Shown here: positions 33,947 through 44,576 of the stretch, piece by piece | How the letters are laid out: each line of letters starts with the position of its first letter | How positions within the stretch are numbered: position 1 is the stretch's first letter | NCBI RefSeq assembly: GCF_014204835.1 | Contig: NZ_JACHMD010000001.1 | Coordinates: 1,984,001 to 2,048,000 of the forward strand | Length of the DNA: 64,000 bases | Reading direction: 5' to 3' | From: Microbacterium marinum | Lineage (GTDB): Bacteria > Actinomycetota > Actinomycetes > Actinomycetales > Microbacteriaceae | Notes under the pieces: generated by a model | Database searches by the model: none | What the model saw: the letters and a program-made list of their open reading frames with translations, nothing else | Told to the model about the DNA's origin: nothing | Made by a program: the position numbers and the translations under genes

Positions 33947-34778
33947 TCAGCCTCCGCGACCGGTGAATGCGTCCATCGACGAGTACACCTTGAACACGCG
34001 GCGCGCCAGGGCGTCCTAAGACCTGGTCGGCAGCACGCCGCGCAGCGCCATCGCCAGCTTGACCGTCCACGGGCGGATCACCATTGGCGTCCCGCGCACC
34101 ATCCCCCGCCACGCCGCCTGCGTCGCCTGGCGGGGCCGTCAGGATGGGAGTCAGCAGAGGACCGCGTGCACCGGCGAACATGCCGGTCGAAACATAGCTC
34201 GGGCAGAAGGTCGTGACCGCGATGTGCCGGTGCCCGTGCGCCTCCAGCTCGAGGCGCACCGATTCACTCCAGCCGATCAGCGCCCACTTCGAGGCGGCGT
34301 AGACGCTCATCCTCGGATTGGCGAGCGTCCCGGCGGCGGACGCGATGTTGAGGATGCGCGCCGGTCGCGTCGCGTCCGCGATCATCTCGGGCAGGAACTC
34401 CCGCGTGAGCCACATCGCGGCAAGCGTGTTCACCCGCATCGTCGCCTCGATGTCGCGCTCAGGGTCATGCTCCCAGAACGGCGCGCCCCGGACGATGCCG
34501 GCGTTGTTGATCAGGACGTCGACACCGCCCAAGTCGATCCGGACCTCGGTGGCGGCACGGGCGATGTCCTCACGGTCCGCGATGTCGACGCGGTACGCCC
34601 GCACGTCGACCCCCGAGCCCGATAGCTCAGCGGCGAGAGCTGCGGCATCCGTGATGTCCCACAGCGCGACGGCTCTCGCGCCGACGGCGACTGCGCGCCG
34701 GGCATACAGCTCCCCCATCCCGCGGGCGGCTCCAGTGATGAGGACCCGGGAATCCCGAATGGGGTCGCGTGCGTTCAT
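33947..34778 (-). pseudogene. Broken SDR family oxidoreductase
   Basis: The first about 215 codons from the ATG at 34778 (GGAG upstream) are a normal SDR: LITGAARGMG, NNAG, NIASAAG and YAASK with Tyr and Lys in place. Near 34131-34138 one extra base shifts the frame: the sense continues in another frame as QATQAAWRGMVRG and on to MALRGVLPTR, which then meets an in-frame TAG at 34018-34016. Past that stop the same frame still reads ALARRVFKVYSSMDAFTGR before its natural end at 33947. So there is one frameshift and one nonsense change. The shifted frame happens to run on through the tRNA, giving a false longer protein. Confidence 0.8.
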
Positions 34779-34828
34779 GGGGCGCTCCTCGATGTCACTG
34801 GGTCCGACGATACGCTGTCCCGTGCACA

Positions 34829-34862
34829 ACGGAACGGCGCCCCAGTTGGGACGCCGTTCCGT
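34829..34862 (-). terminator. Hairpin after the GlsB-type remnant
   Basis: A perfect 11-bp stem ACGGAACGGCG/CGCCGTTCCGT whose loop holds a further CCCA/TGGG pairing, 16 bases past the stop of the truncated gene and upstream of the SDR remnant. Confidence 0.75.
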
Positions 34863-34878
34863 CGTTCGAGATGTGGAC

Positions 34879-35121
34879 TCAGGTGGTGCGCTTGTTGCGC
34901 CCGGTGATGAGCCCGTAGATCAGCAGCACGATGAGCGAGCCGCCGATCGCGAGCAGCCAGGTCTGGATGCTGAAGAACTCTTCGAGCTTCGCGTTGAACA
35001 GGACACTGCCGAGCCAGCCTCCGAGGAGCGCGCCGACCACACCGAGGATCAGTGTGACGAACCAGCCGCCGCCCTGCTTGCCGGGGAGGATCAGCTTGGC
35101 GATGGCGCCTGCGATCAGACC
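34879..35121 (-). pseudogene. 5'-truncated GlsB/YeaQ/YmgE-type membrane protein
   Basis: Eighty codons of a transglycosylase-associated (GlsB/YeaQ/YmgE) protein are intact: GLIAGAIAKLILPGKQGG, VTLILGVVGALLGGWLGS, and a last membrane helix ending YGLITGRNKRTT. Family members begin with about eight more residues (a Met and a hydrophobic start before GLIAG). Here that part is absent: upstream the frame reads Cys-Ala-Gly-Arg and then the loop of the pyk terminator, with no ATG, GTG or TTG in frame and no ribosome site. The first in-frame GTG lies 25 codons in. A deletion that removed the promoter and start seems likely. Confidence 0.7.
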
Positions 35122-35138
35122 GCGCCCCGCACATGGTA

Positions 35139-35171
35139 GAGGCGGGCACCCCGCGTGGGGATGCCCGCCTC
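35139..35171 (-). terminator. Terminator of pyruvate kinase gene
   Basis: A perfect 10-bp stem GAGGCGGGCA/TGCCCGCCTC with a loop that pairs again (CCCC/GGGG), 16 bases past the pyk stop codon. Confidence 0.82.
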
Positions 35172-35186
35172 AAGCCCGCTCCGGCC

Positions 35187-36635
35187 TTACTGCTCGACCT
35201 TGTAGATCGGCGCCTTGCCATGGACAGCGTCGCCGATCTTGTGGATGCGGATGTCGTTGGTCGACCCTTCGATTCCGGGAGGGGACCCGGAGATCACGAC
35301 GACCTTGTCGCCGACCTCGGCCAGTCCTGCTCCGAGGAAGAAGTCGTCGACCTGGCGGAACATGAGGTCGGTGTGCTCGACGGGCTCGACGAGCGCCGAC
35401 TGGATGCCCCAGGTCAGCGCCATCCGGCGACGGATCGCCGGGTCGGTCGCGAAGGCGATCATGGGGATCTCGGAGCGCAGTCGCGACATCCGACGGGCGG
35501 TGTCGCCAGACTCGGTGAACATCGCGACGTACTTCGCCTCGACGAACTCAGCCACCTCGCGCGCGGCAAGGGTGATGGCGCCGCCCTGCGTGCGGGGCTT
35601 CGTCGTGAGCGGCGCGATGCGCTCCAGGCCGTGGGTTTCGGTCGAGTCGATGATCCGAGCCATCGTCTCCACGACGCCGACCGGGTGCTTGCCCACGCTG
35701 GTCTCGCCGGAAAGCATCACGGCATCCGCGCCATCGAGCACGGCGTTGGCGACGTCACTGGTCTCGGCGCGCGTCGGCACCGGGTTGTCGATCATCGTCT
35801 CGAGCATCTGCGTCGCGACGATGACGGGCTTCGCCATCCGGCGGCACAGCTCCACCGCGCGCTTCTGGACGATCGGCACCGCTTCGAGGGGAAGCTCGAC
35901 GCCGAGGTCGCCGCGGGCGACCATGATGCCGTCGAACGCGTCGATGATCTCCTCGAGCGCGTCCACCGCCTGCGGCTTCTCGATCTTGGCGATGACCGGA
36001 ACCTTGCGGCCCTCCTCAGCCATGATCTCGTGCACGCGGGTGACGTCGGCTGCGTTGCGCACGAACGACAGCGCGATGATGTCGGCGCCTGCGCGCAGAC
36101 CCCACCGCAGGTCGGCCTCGTCCTTGTCGGACAGCGCGGGCACGTTCACCGCGACGCCCGGCAGGTTGATGCCCTTGTTGTTCGAGACGGGACCGGCGAC
36201 GATCACCTCGGTCGTGACGACGGGGCCGTCGACGGAGGTGACCTGCACGCGGACCTTGCCGTCGTCAATGAGCAGGTAGTCGCCCGGCTTGACGTCGGCC
36301 GGCAGCCCCTTGAAGGTCGTGGAGACGATCTCCTTGGTGCCCTGGATGTCTTCGGTCGTGATCTTGAAGACGTCACCGACGGCCAGCTGGTGCGGGCCTT
36401 CCGCGAAGCGCCCGAGGCGGATCTTGGGTCCCTGCAGGTCGACGAGGACGGCGACGGCACGGCCGGCATCCTCCGACGCCTTGCGCACGTTGGCGAGTCT
36501 GGCGTCGTGATCGGCGTAATCGCCGTGGCTGAGGTTGAATCGGGTGACGTCCACACCAGCGTCGATGATCGCACGGACCATCTCATAGCTTTCGGTGGCC
36601 GGACCCAGAGTGGCGACGATCTTCGCGCGTCTCAC
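35187..36635 (-). CDS. pyk: Pyruvate kinase
   Basis: 482 aa from the GTG at 36635. It makes pyruvate and ATP from phosphoenolpyruvate. Visible marks are the N-terminal RRAKIVATLGPAT, the substrate loop RFNLSHG, DLQGPKIRLG, the catalytic-lysine signature IAKIEKPQAVDAL, MVARGDLGVE, and VATQMLETMIDNPVPTRAETSD. The C-terminal allosteric domain (about 345-482) is complete. It follows gltD, whose stop codon overlaps a possible pyk -10 box, leaving a leader of about 40 bases. It ends in a clear terminator. Confidence 0.96.
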   Translation of the reverse strand: MRRAKIVATLGPATESYEMVRAIIDAGVDVTRFNLSHGDYADHDARLANVRKASEDAGRAVAVLVDLQGPKIRLGRFAEGPHQLAVGDVFKITTEDIQGTKEIVSTTFKGLPADVKPGDYLLIDDGKVRVQVTSVDGPVVTTEVIVAGPVSNNKGINLPGVAVNVPALSDKDEADLRWGLRAGADIIALSFVRNAADVTRVHEIMAEEGRKVPVIAKIEKPQAVDALEEIIDAFDGIMVARGDLGVELPLEAVPIVQKRAVELCRRMAKPVIVATQMLETMIDNPVPTRAETSDVANAVLDGADAVMLSGETSVGKHPVGVVETMARIIDSTETHGLERIAPLTTKPRTQGGAITLAAREVAEFVEAKYVAMFTESGDTARRMSRLRSEIPMIAFATDPAIRRRMALTWGIQSALVEPVEHTDLMFRQVDDFFLGAGLAEVGDKVVVISGSPPGIEGSTNDIRIHKIGDAVHGKAPIYKVEQ

Positions 36636-36682
36636 AGAAGTAGCTCCGTCGGGTTTCTTAGAGGGGGGCTGTGTACGGTCCC

Positions 36683-36688
36683 AGCCTA
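36683..36688 (-). promoter_or_regulatory. Possible pyk -10 box overlapping the gltD stop codon
   Basis: TAGGCT on the minus strand begins with the TAG stop codon of gltD itself (36688-36686). It is the same hexamer as the -10 boxes before polA, the SGNH hydrolase and the AEC transporter. No clear -35 box. Confidence 0.4.
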
Positions 36689-38152
36689 GGCGTGCTGGAG
36701 TCCGATCGCGACGTCGGTCGGTCGGACCGGCGCCGGGAGGTTGGTCGATCCCATCAGGTACTCGTCGACCGCCGAGGCGGCCGCACGACCTTCCGCGATC
36801 GCCCAGACGATGAGGGACTGTCCGCGGCCGGCGTCGCCCGCCACGAACACGCCCGCCGAGGTGGACTGCCAGTCGTCGGCGCGCTCCACGTTCCCGCGGG
36901 ACGTGAAAACCGCTCCGAGCTGCTGCTCGAGGGTCGAACGCTCGGGCCCGGTGAAGCCCATCGCGATGAGGACGAGGTCGGCGGGGATCTCCCGCTCCGT
37001 TCCGCTCTTGGGCACGCGGCGGCCGTCGACGAACTCGGTCTCGGCCACTCGCAGGGCTCGGACCTCGCCTGCCTCGTTGCCGAGGAACTCGACAGTGGAG
37101 GCGAGGAAGGATCGCTCGCCGCCCTCTTCGTGTGCGGACTGCACCTCGAACAGCGTCGGCGCCATCGGCCACGGCTGGTGGTCGGGTCGACCCGACGGAG
37201 GCTGGGCGCCGATGGCCAGGTTGGTGACGCTCATGGCGCCCTGGCGGTGAGCGGTGCCGATGCAGTCGGCACCGGTGTCGCCGCCGCCGATCACGACGAC
37301 GTGCTTGCCTTCCGCGTGGATCTGGTGCGGCACCTGGTCGCCCGCGACCGCCTTGTTCGACTCGACGAGGTACTCCATCGCGAAGTGCACGCCGTCCAGG
37401 TCGCGGCCCGGGATGGCGAGGTCACGCGGAACGGTCGAGCCCGTCGCGATGACGACGGCGTCGTACCGCGCGCGCAGGTCGGCCCACGACAGGTCCTTGC
37501 CGATCTCCACGCCGGCGCGGAAGCGAGTGCCCTCGTCGCGCATCTGGCGAAGTCGCGACTCGAGGTGGCGCTTCTCCATCTTGAAATCGGGGATGCCGTA
37601 GCGCAGGAGCCCGCCGATGCGGTCGTCGCGCTCGTAGACGGCGACCGTGTGACCCGCGCGCGTCAGCTGCTGTGCGGCGGCGAGCCCGGCGGGGCCGGAG
37701 CCGACCACGGCGACGGTCTTGCCGGTGAGGCGGCCCGGAGGTTCGGCCTCCACCCAGCCGTGCGCGAACGCCTCGTCGATCGTGGAGACCTCGATCTGCT
37801 TGATCGTCACCGCGGGCTGGTTGATCCCGAGCACGCAGGAGCTCTCGCACGGTGCAGGGCAGAGCCGCCCCGTGAACTCCGGGAAGTTGTTCGTCGCGTG
37901 AAGGCGCTCGATCGCCGCGCGGCCTTCGCCGCGCCACGTGAGGTCGTTCCACTCCGGGATGAGGTTCCCGAGCGGGCAGCCCTGGTGGCAGAACGGGATG
38001 CCGCAGTCCATGCAGCGCCCGGCTTGCCGACGCAGAACGGCCTGATCTCCGGCCTCGTACACCTCCTTCCAGTCCAGGATGCGGACGGGAACGGGCCGGC
38101 GCGGCGGGAGCTCGCGCTCGGTGACTTTGAGGAAGCCCTTGGGATCAGCCAC
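36686..38152 (-). CDS. gltD: Glutamate synthase small subunit
   Basis: 488 aa. It feeds electrons from NADPH through FAD and iron-sulfur centres to the large subunit. The N-terminal cysteine cluster is clear ([17 protein letters not shown] and CPAPCESSC). Two Rossmann folds follow: [15 protein letters not shown] for FAD (about 150) and [14 protein letters not shown] for NADPH (about 290). The C-terminal [18 protein letters not shown] is conserved. It overlaps gltB by 8 bases and forms an operon with it. Confidence 0.96.
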   Translation of the reverse strand: MADPKGFLKVTERELPPRRPVPVRILDWKEVYEAGDQAVLRRQAGRCMDCGIPFCHQGCPLGNLIPEWNDLTWRGEGRAAIERLHATNNFPEFTGRLCPAPCESSCVLGINQPAVTIKQIEVSTIDEAFAHGWVEAEPPGRLTGKTVAVVGSGPAGLAAAQQLTRAGHTVAVYERDDRIGGLLRYGIPDFKMEKRHLESRLRQMRDEGTRFRAGVEIGKDLSWADLRARYDAVVIATGSTVPRDLAIPGRDLDGVHFAMEYLVESNKAVAGDQVPHQIHAEGKHVVVIGGGDTGADCIGTAHRQGAMSVTNLAIGAQPPSGRPDHQPWPMAPTLFEVQSAHEEGGERSFLASTVEFLGNEAGEVRALRVAETEFVDGRRVPKSGTEREIPADLVLIAMGFTGPERSTLEQQLGAVFTSRGNVERADDWQSTSAGVFVAGDAGRGQSLIVWAIAEGRAAASAVDEYLMGSTNLPAPVRPTDVAIGLQHA

Positions 38153-41100
38153 CGGTCACCTCCAGGATGCGTGTCCAGACGACGTCGCCGTCGGGGTCGA
38201 GCCCCTCCGCGACCGCCTCCTGGCGGGTTTTCAGAACGGCGGCGTAGTCGCGCGGAAGGATCCGCGTGAAGTTCGCCGCTTCGGTGTCGAGATCGGCGAG
38301 GAGCCGCTCGGCCAGATCGGAGCCGGTCTCGGCGACGTGGCGCTCGAGCAGATCGCGGAGGATCTCCACATCGCCCGCGCCGAGGCCCTCGAGGACGAGC
38401 TCGCCGCTCGCGACCGCCTCGCGGTTGATGAGGCTCTCGTCGAGACGGTAGACGTACGCGCTGCCACCGGACATGCCGGCGCCGAGGTTCCGCCCGGTCC
38501 GCCCCAGGATCACGGCGAGACCGCCCGTCATGTACTCGAGGGCGTGGTCGCCCACTCCCTCCACGACCGCGGTCGCGCCGGAGTTGCGGACGAGGAAGCG
38601 CTCGCCGACGACTCCACGGAGGAACATCGAGCCCTGCGTGGCGCCGTAGCCGATGACGTTTCCTGCGATGACGTTCTCGGACGCGTCGAACCCGGCGCCG
38701 CGGGGCGGCCGAACGACGATCTCGCCGCCGGACAGACCCTTGCCCACATAGTCGTTCGAGTCGCCTTCGAGACGCAGGGTGATGCCGGAGGGGAGGAACG
38801 CGCCGAAGGACTGGCCGGCCGAGCCGGTCAGGTTGACCTCGATCGTGCCGGCAGGCAGACCGTTCGCGCCGTGCGCCTTCGTGACGTGATGCCCGAGCAG
38901 GGTGCCCACGGCTCGCTCGGTGTTGCGCACCGGCAGGTCGATCGAGATGTGACCGCCGTGTTCCACGACGTCGCGGGCACGCTCGAGCAGCGCCACGTCG
39001 AAGTGCTCGCCGAGCTCGTGATCCTGGTCACGGACGTGACGACGCGGTGCGTCCTCGCCGAACGCCGGTCCTTCGAGGATCGGGGACAGGTCGAGTCCGT
39101 GCGCCTTCCAGTGGTCGACCGCGGGCTGCACGTCGAGGACCTCGGTGTGGCCCACGGCCTCGTCGATCGACCGGAAGCCCAGCTCAGCGAGGTACTCGCG
39201 AACCTCCTGGGCGATGAACTCCATGAAGTTGACGACGAACTCCGGCTTGCCGGTGAAGCGCTTGCGCAGCTCCGGGTTCTGCGTCGCGACGCCCACGGGG
39301 CACGTATCGAGGTGGCAGACACGCATCATGATGCAGCCCTCCACGACGAGCGCGCTCGTGGCGAAGCCGAACTCCTCGGCGCCCAGAAGTGCGGCGATGA
39401 GCACGTCACGTCCGGTCTTGAGCTGACCGTCGGCCTGCACGACCACGCGACCGCGCATGTCGTTCATCATGAGCGTCTGCTGGGTCTCGGCGAGGCCGAG
39501 CTCCCACGGCGTTCCGGCGTGCTTCAGCGAGTTGAGCGGGCTGGCACCCGTTCCCCCGTCGTGCCCCGAGACGAGGATCACGTCGGCGAGGGCCTTTGCG
39601 GTGCCCGCAGCGACCGCTCCGATGCCGGACTGGCTGACGAGCTTGACGTGCACGCGCGCGGCCGGGTTGGCACGCTTCACGTCGAAGATCAGCTGCTTCA
39701 GGTCCTCGATCGAGTAGATGTCGTGGTGCGGCGGCGGCGAGATCAGGCCCACTCCCGGGGTCCCCCCGCGGGTGCGCGCGATCCAGGGGTAGACCTTCCC
39801 CGGGGGAAGCTGACCGCCCTCCCCCGGCTTGGCACCCTGCGCGAGCTTGATCTGGATGTCCTCGGCGTGGGTGAGGTACATGCTCGTCACGCCGAAGCGG
39901 CCTGAGGCCACCTGCTTGATCGCGCTGCGGCGCTCGGGGTCGAGAAGACGCTCCACGTCTTCGCCACCCTCGCCGGTGTTCGACTTGGCGCCCAGTCGGT
40001 TCATCGCGATCGCGAGCGTCTCGTGCGCTTCCTTCGAGATCGATCCGTAGCTCATCGCACCCGTCGAGAACCGCTTGACGATCGACGAGACAGGCTCGAC
40101 CTCGTCGATCGGGACCGCCGGACGGGTGCCCTGCTTGAGGCGGAAGAGACCGCGCAGGGTCTTGAGGTCGGAGGCCTGCTCGTCGACCATCTGCGTGTAC
40201 TCGCGGAAGATGTCGTACCGGCGGGTCCGCGTCGCGTGCTGGAGACGGAACACCGTCTCCGGGTTGAACAGGTGCGGTGCGCCGTCACGGCGCCACTGGT
40301 ACTCGCCACCGGTCCACAGCCGTTCGTGCGCGCGCACAGCCTGGTCCTCGGGATACGCGAAGTCGTGGCGGGCGCGGTTCTCGCGGGCGATCTCCTCGAT
40401 GCCGATGCCGCCGAGCTTCGTCTCGGTACCCGTGAAGTACGTGTCGACGAACTCCTGCGACAGACCCACGGCCTCGAACACCTGGGCGCCCGCGTACGAC
40501 GAGACCGTGGAGATGCCCATCTTGGACATGATCTTCAGCACGCCCTTGCCGAGCGCGTAGATCAGGTTCCGCACCGCTTTCTCCTGGGAGATGCCGGTGA
40601 TGTAGCCGGCCCGGACGAGGTACTCGGCCGTCTCCATCGCGAGGTACGGGTTGACGGCCGATGCTCCATAGCCGATCAGCGTCGCGACGTGGTGCACTTC
40701 GCGCACGTCGCCCGCCTCGACCACGAGGCCGACCTTCATCCGGTTCTCGCGACGGATGAGGTGGTGGTGGACGGCCGAGAGCGTCAGCAGCGACGGGATC
40801 GGGACGAGATCCTTCGTGGAATCGCGGTCACTGAGGATGATGAACTCGACGCCGTCGGCGATCGCCGCGTCGACCTCGGCGCAGATCTCGTCCAGACGGT
40901 CCCGGAGCGTGTCGGCACCGGCATCCGCCCGGTACAGACCCCGGATGGTCACCGACCGACGTCCAGGCAGAGCGCGGTCGATGTTCTGGAGCTTCGCGAG
41001 CTCGTCGTTGTCGATGACCGGGAAGTCGAGGGTGATGACGCGAGTGTGGTCGCGACCCGAGTCCAGGAGGTTCCGCTCGGGGCCGAGCCCGAGTCCGAGG

Positions 41101-42746
41101 GACGTGACGACCTCTTCGCGGATGGAGTCCAGCGGCGGGTTGGTGACCTGCGCGAACTGCTGCACGAAGTAGTCGAACAGCAGGCGCGGGCGCTCGCTGA
41201 GGACGGCGATCGGGGTGTCGGACCCCATCGCGCCGAGCGGCTCCGCGCCCACCTGCCCCATCGGGGTCAGGAGGATGCGCACCTCCTCCTCGGTGTAGCC
41301 GAACGTGCGCTGACGGCGCGTGATGGAAGCGATCGGGTGCACGATGTGCTCACGCTCGGGCAGATCCCGCAGCCGGACGCGGCCCTCGTCGAGCCATTCC
41401 TGCCACGGCGACATGGTCGCGAGGTCGCGCTTGATCTCCTCGTCCTCGACGATGCGGCCGGCGGCCGTGTCGACCAGGAACATGCGGCCGGGACGCAGGC
41501 GCCCGCGGCGCTTGATGCGCTCGGGCTCGAAGTCGAGCACGCCGGTCTCGCTGCCGATCACCACGATGCCGTCGGTGGTCTCGGTCCACCGCCCGGGACG
41601 GAGCCCGTTGCGGTCGAGGGTTGCGCCGACGAGGGTGCCGTCGGTGAAGATGAGGGCGGCGGGACCGTCCCACGGCTCCATCTGCATCGAGTGGTACTCG
41701 TAGAAGGCACGCAGGTCGTCGGGCATGTCGGTCTGCTTCTCGTACGCCTCCGGCACCATCATCATGATGGCGTGCGGAAGGCTCCGGCCCGTGAGGCTGA
41801 GGAGCTCGAGGACCTCGTCGAACGACGCCGAGTCGCTCTGTCCATCGACGCAGATCGGCAGCAGCGGCCGGATGTCGCCCAGGAGCTCGGATTCGAGCTG
41901 GGACTGGCGGGCGCGCATCCAGTTGCGGTTGCCGTTGACGGTGTTGATCTCGCCGTTGTGGGCGAGCATGCGCAGCGGCTGCGCGAGCGGCCAGGAGGGA
42001 AAGGTGTTGGTCGAGTACCGCGAGTGGACGACAGCGAGCTCGGTCGTGAAGCGCTCGTCCTGCAGGTCGGGGTAGAACGGCTCGAGCTGAAGGGTCGTGA
42101 CCATGCCCTTGTATCCGAGTGTGCGGCTGGACAGCGAGACGAAGTACGCGCCGAGCTCGTGCTGGGCGCGCTTGCGCAGGCGGTAGGCCCGCCGATCGAG
42201 CTGGATCCCGGACAGTGCGGGGGAATCGCCCACGGCGGGCCGCGAGACGAAGAGCTGCTCGAAAGCAGGGCGCGCGTCGAACGCGAGCTTGCCCAGGTTG
42301 TCGTCCGCGGTGGGGACGTCGCGCCATCCGAGGACGGTGAGCCCCTCCGACTCCGCGATGCGCACGATGGCGGCCTTCTGCGCGTCGCGCTCGTCGCGCT
42401 CGATCGGGAGGAAGGCGAGGCCGACGGCGTACTCCCCCGCGGCCGGAAGGTCGAACTCCACGACCTCGCGCAGGAAGGCGTCGGGCATCTGGGTGAGGAT
42501 GCCGGCGCCGTCACCGGTGCCGGCGTCCGACCCGATGGCGCCTCGGTGCTCGAGATTGCGGAGTGCCGTCAGGGCGAGGTCGACGATGTCGTGGCCGGCT
42601 TCGCCGCGGAGGGTGGCGACCATCGCCAGACCACAGGCGTCCTTCTCGAAGGCAGGGTTGTACATCCCCTGCTTCTGCGGGAAGGCGCCGCCAGTCGCGG
42701 CGGGTGCGATCGTCCGGGTGGATTCGTGACGCGAGCTCGAGGGCAT
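38145..42746 (-). CDS. gltB: Glutamate synthase large subunit
   Basis: 1533 aa from the ATG at 42746, which has GAGGA upstream; a TTG 9 codons earlier is possible. It converts glutamine and 2-oxoglutarate to two glutamates. Domain order: a short pro-sequence, the Ntn amidotransferase with nucleophile Cys38 in KDACGLAM, a central domain, the FMN/synthase domain ([29 protein letters not shown]), the 3Fe-4S cluster cysteines ([13 protein letters not shown]), and the C-terminal beta-helix domain with [16 protein letters not shown]. All expected parts are present. It lies 53 bases after lgt. Confidence 0.96.
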   Translation of the reverse strand: MPSSSRHESTRTIAPAATGGAFPQKQGMYNPAFEKDACGLAMVATLRGEAGHDIVDLALTALRNLEHRGAIGSDAGTGDGAGILTQMPDAFLREVVEFDLPAAGEYAVGLAFLPIERDERDAQKAAIVRIAESEGLTVLGWRDVPTADDNLGKLAFDARPAFEQLFVSRPAVGDSPALSGIQLDRRAYRLRKRAQHELGAYFVSLSSRTLGYKGMVTTLQLEPFYPDLQDERFTTELAVVHSRYSTNTFPSWPLAQPLRMLAHNGEINTVNGNRNWMRARQSQLESELLGDIRPLLPICVDGQSDSASFDEVLELLSLTGRSLPHAIMMMVPEAYEKQTDMPDDLRAFYEYHSMQMEPWDGPAALIFTDGTLVGATLDRNGLRPGRWTETTDGIVVIGSETGVLDFEPERIKRRGRLRPGRMFLVDTAAGRIVEDEEIKRDLATMSPWQEWLDEGRVRLRDLPEREHIVHPIASITRRQRTFGYTEEEVRILLTPMGQVGAEPLGAMGSDTPIAVLSERPRLLFDYFVQQFAQVTNPPLDSIREEVVTSLGLGLGPERNLLDSGRDHTRVITLDFPVIDNDELAKLQNIDRALPGRRSVTIRGLYRADAGADTLRDRLDEICAEVDAAIADGVEFIILSDRDSTKDLVPIPSLLTLSAVHHHLIRRENRMKVGLVVEAGDVREVHHVATLIGYGASAVNPYLAMETAEYLVRAGYITGISQEKAVRNLIYALGKGVLKIMSKMGISTVSSYAGAQVFEAVGLSQEFVDTYFTGTETKLGGIGIEEIARENRARHDFAYPEDQAVRAHERLWTGGEYQWRRDGAPHLFNPETVFRLQHATRTRRYDIFREYTQMVDEQASDLKTLRGLFRLKQGTRPAVPIDEVEPVSSIVKRFSTGAMSYGSISKEAHETLAIAMNRLGAKSNTGEGGEDVERLLDPERRSAIKQVASGRFGVTSMYLTHAEDIQIKLAQGAKPGEGGQLPPGKVYPWIARTRGGTPGVGLISPPPHHDIYSIEDLKQLIFDVKRANPAARVHVKLVSQSGIGAVAAGTAKALADVILVSGHDGGTGASPLNSLKHAGTPWELGLAETQQTLMMNDMRGRVVVQADGQLKTGRDVLIAALLGAEEFGFATSALVVEGCIMMRVCHLDTCPVGVATQNPELRKRFTGKPEFVVNFMEFIAQEVREYLAELGFRSIDEAVGHTEVLDVQPAVDHWKAHGLDLSPILEGPAFGEDAPRRHVRDQDHELGEHFDVALLERARDVVEHGGHISIDLPVRNTERAVGTLLGHHVTKAHGANGLPAGTIEVNLTGSAGQSFGAFLPSGITLRLEGDSNDYVGKGLSGGEIVVRPPRGAGFDASENVIAGNVIGYGATQGSMFLRGVVGERFLVRNSGATAVVEGVGDHALEYMTGGLAVILGRTGRNLGAGMSGGSAYVYRLDESLINREAVASGELVLEGLGAGDVEILRDLLERHVAETGSDLAERLLADLDTEAANFTRILPRDYAAVLKTRQEAVAEGLDPDGDVVWTRILEVTGG

Positions 42747-42799
42747 GCGGACCGTCCTCACATGGGTGCTCAACCTGGGACGACGTCGGCCCTGCGGTG

Positions 42800-43771
42800 C
42801 TATCGGGTGGTGACTGAGCTTGTGGCCTGGTCGGAGGATGCCTCGGACGTGGGGGGTGCGCTCACGTCGACGAAGTCATCGGCTTCTTGCGATTGTACAG
42901 CGCCCGGAGCGCTCCATTCGCGACCGCGCTGATACGGCGACGGTTCGGCTCCCAGGTGACGGCGCCGCTGCACGAAGAAGATGGCCAGACCCACGACGAC
43001 GCCGAACACCGCGGCCCACACGTTGGTGCGCAGACCAAAGAAGACCTCGCTCGGATCGATGCGGATCGACTCCCAGACGATGCGCCCCGCGCTGTACCAC
43101 GCGAGGTACAGGCCGAACAGGCGGCCCCACTGCAGCCCGAAGCGCCGACCCGCCCATACGAGGACGCACACGCCCATCACGTTCCAGATGACTTCGTAGA
43201 GGAACGTCGGGTGGAACAGCGTGCCCTCGGGCAGACCCGCGGGCCACGCGGCGTTCGGGTAGTCGATCTCGAGGCCCCACGGCAGGTCGGTCGGCAGACC
43301 GTAGAGCTCCTGGTTGAACCAGTTCCCGAAGCGGCCGAGCGCCTGCGCGAGCAGGAGGCCCGGTGCGAGCGCGTCGGCGAAGCTCCAGAACCGGATGCCG
43401 GTCCACTTGCAGCCGAGCCACGCGCCGATCGCGCCGCCGATCAGGGCGCCGAAGATTGCGATCCCGCCCTCCCAGATCCGGAAGATCGCCCAGAAGTCCT
43501 TGTCCTCACCGAAGTAGAACCCCGGGTGGGTCACGACGTGGAAGATGCGGGCGCCGATGATCGCGAGGGGTACCGCGATGAGCGCGATGTCGATGACGAC
43601 CCAGGGCTCCGCGCCGCGTCGCGTGAGCCGCTGGTTGGTCCAGAGCGTGGCCACGACGATCCCCAGGAGGATGCACAGGGCGTAGAAGTAGATCGTCAGC
43701 GGGCCCAGCGAGATGGAGCTGACGTCGGGGCTCGGGATGCTCGCGAAGACGGAGAGTGCGGCGGAAGTCAC
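42800..43771 (-). CDS. lgt: Prolipoprotein diacylglyceryl transferase
   Basis: 323 aa from the GTG at 43771, 10 bases after trpA. Lgt transfers diacylglycerol from phosphatidylglycerol to the lipobox cysteine, the first step of lipoprotein maturation. About seven membrane helices are visible. The signature [13 protein letters not shown] (about residues 145-157) with the essential Arg, Asn and Glu is intact, as is the [11 protein letters not shown] region. A charged C-terminal tail of about 50 residues ([10 protein letters not shown] and onward) is typical of actinobacterial Lgt. Its place behind trpCBA is common in actinobacteria. Confidence 0.95.
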   Translation of the reverse strand: MTSAALSVFASIPSPDVSSISLGPLTIYFYALCILLGIVVATLWTNQRLTRRGAEPWVVIDIALIAVPLAIIGARIFHVVTHPGFYFGEDKDFWAIFRIWEGGIAIFGALIGGAIGAWLGCKWTGIRFWSFADALAPGLLLAQALGRFGNWFNQELYGLPTDLPWGLEIDYPNAAWPAGLPEGTLFHPTFLYEVIWNVMGVCVLVWAGRRFGLQWGRLFGLYLAWYSAGRIVWESIRIDPSEVFFGLRTNVWAAVFGVVVGLAIFFVQRRRHLGAEPSPYQRGREWSAPGAVQSQEADDFVDVSAPPTSEASSDQATSSVTTR

Positions 43772-43781
43772 GACGGCGAGT

Positions 43782-44576
43782 CTACTTCGCCGGACGGTGC
43801 GCGCCGTCCGCGAGCTCACCCGCGGTCGCCGCGAGACCGTCGAGTCCCCCGTCGCGCAGAGCCCGGACGAGGGCCGTCCCCACGATCGCGCCGTCCGCAT
43901 AGTCGAGGACGCCGGAGACCTGATCGGGCGTCGAGATGCCGATTCCGACGCACGCGTTCTCCACGCCGTGGCCGCGCAGGCGGTCCACGAGGTGGCGCGC
44001 GGCGGCATCCAGTTCGGCACGCTCACCGGTGATCCCCATCGTCGAGACCGTGTACACGAATCCCGTCGAGGCTTCGGCGATCATCGCGAGCCGCTCATCG
44101 GTCGAGGTCGGTGCGGCCAGGAAGATGCGGTCGAGCCCGGTCCGCTCCGATGCGGCGATCCAGTCGGCCGCGGCATCCGGGGTGATGTCCGGCGTGATCA
44201 GACCCGCTCCGCCGGCGGCGACCAGGTCGTCGGCGAACCTGTCGACGCCGTACTGCATCACCGGGTTCCAGTAGGTCATCACGACGACGGGCACGTCGAC
44301 GCGATCGGTGATCGCCTTCACCGCCGTGAAGGTGTCACGAAGACGGAAACCCGCCGCGAGGGCCGCCTGCGTCGCCTCCTGGATGACGAGTCCGTCCATC
44401 ACCGGGTCGGAGTACGGCGGTCCGAGCTCGAGGACATCGGCGCCCGCTTCGGCGAGCGTGACGGCCGCCTCGACGCTCGTCTGCAGGTCGGGGTACCCGA
44501 TCGGCAGGTAGCCGACGAATGCCCCCCGACCCGATTCCTTCGCCGCGGCGATGGCGGCGGCGACGCGGGAGGTCAC
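43782..44576 (-). CDS. trpA: Tryptophan synthase alpha chain
   Basis: 264 aa. It cleaves indole-3-glycerol phosphate to indole and glyceraldehyde 3-phosphate. Visible are [15 protein letters not shown], the catalytic glutamate in [14 protein letters not shown] together with the second acidic residue (Asp) of the same motif, [14 protein letters not shown], and the phosphate-binding [10 protein letters not shown] and [12 protein letters not shown] near the end. It overlaps trpB by 4 bases. Confidence 0.96.
   Translation of the reverse strand: MTSRVAAAIAAAKESGRGAFVGYLPIGYPDLQTSVEAAVTLAEAGADVLELGPPYSDPVMDGLVIQEATQAALAAGFRLRDTFTAVKAITDRVDVPVVVMTYWNPVMQYGVDRFADDLVAAGGAGLITPDITPDAAADWIAASERTGLDRIFLAAPTSTDERLAMIAEASTGFVYTVSTMGITGERAELDAAARHLVDRLRGHGVENACVGIGISTPDQVSGVLDYADGAIVGTALVRALRDGGLDGLAATAGELADGAHRPAK

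Noticed and set aside
33741..34829. A single 362-residue SDR protein running through tRNA-Leu
   Set aside because: The last about 145 residues come from a shifted frame; the true C-terminal sequence continues in another frame and crosses the tRNA only by chance.
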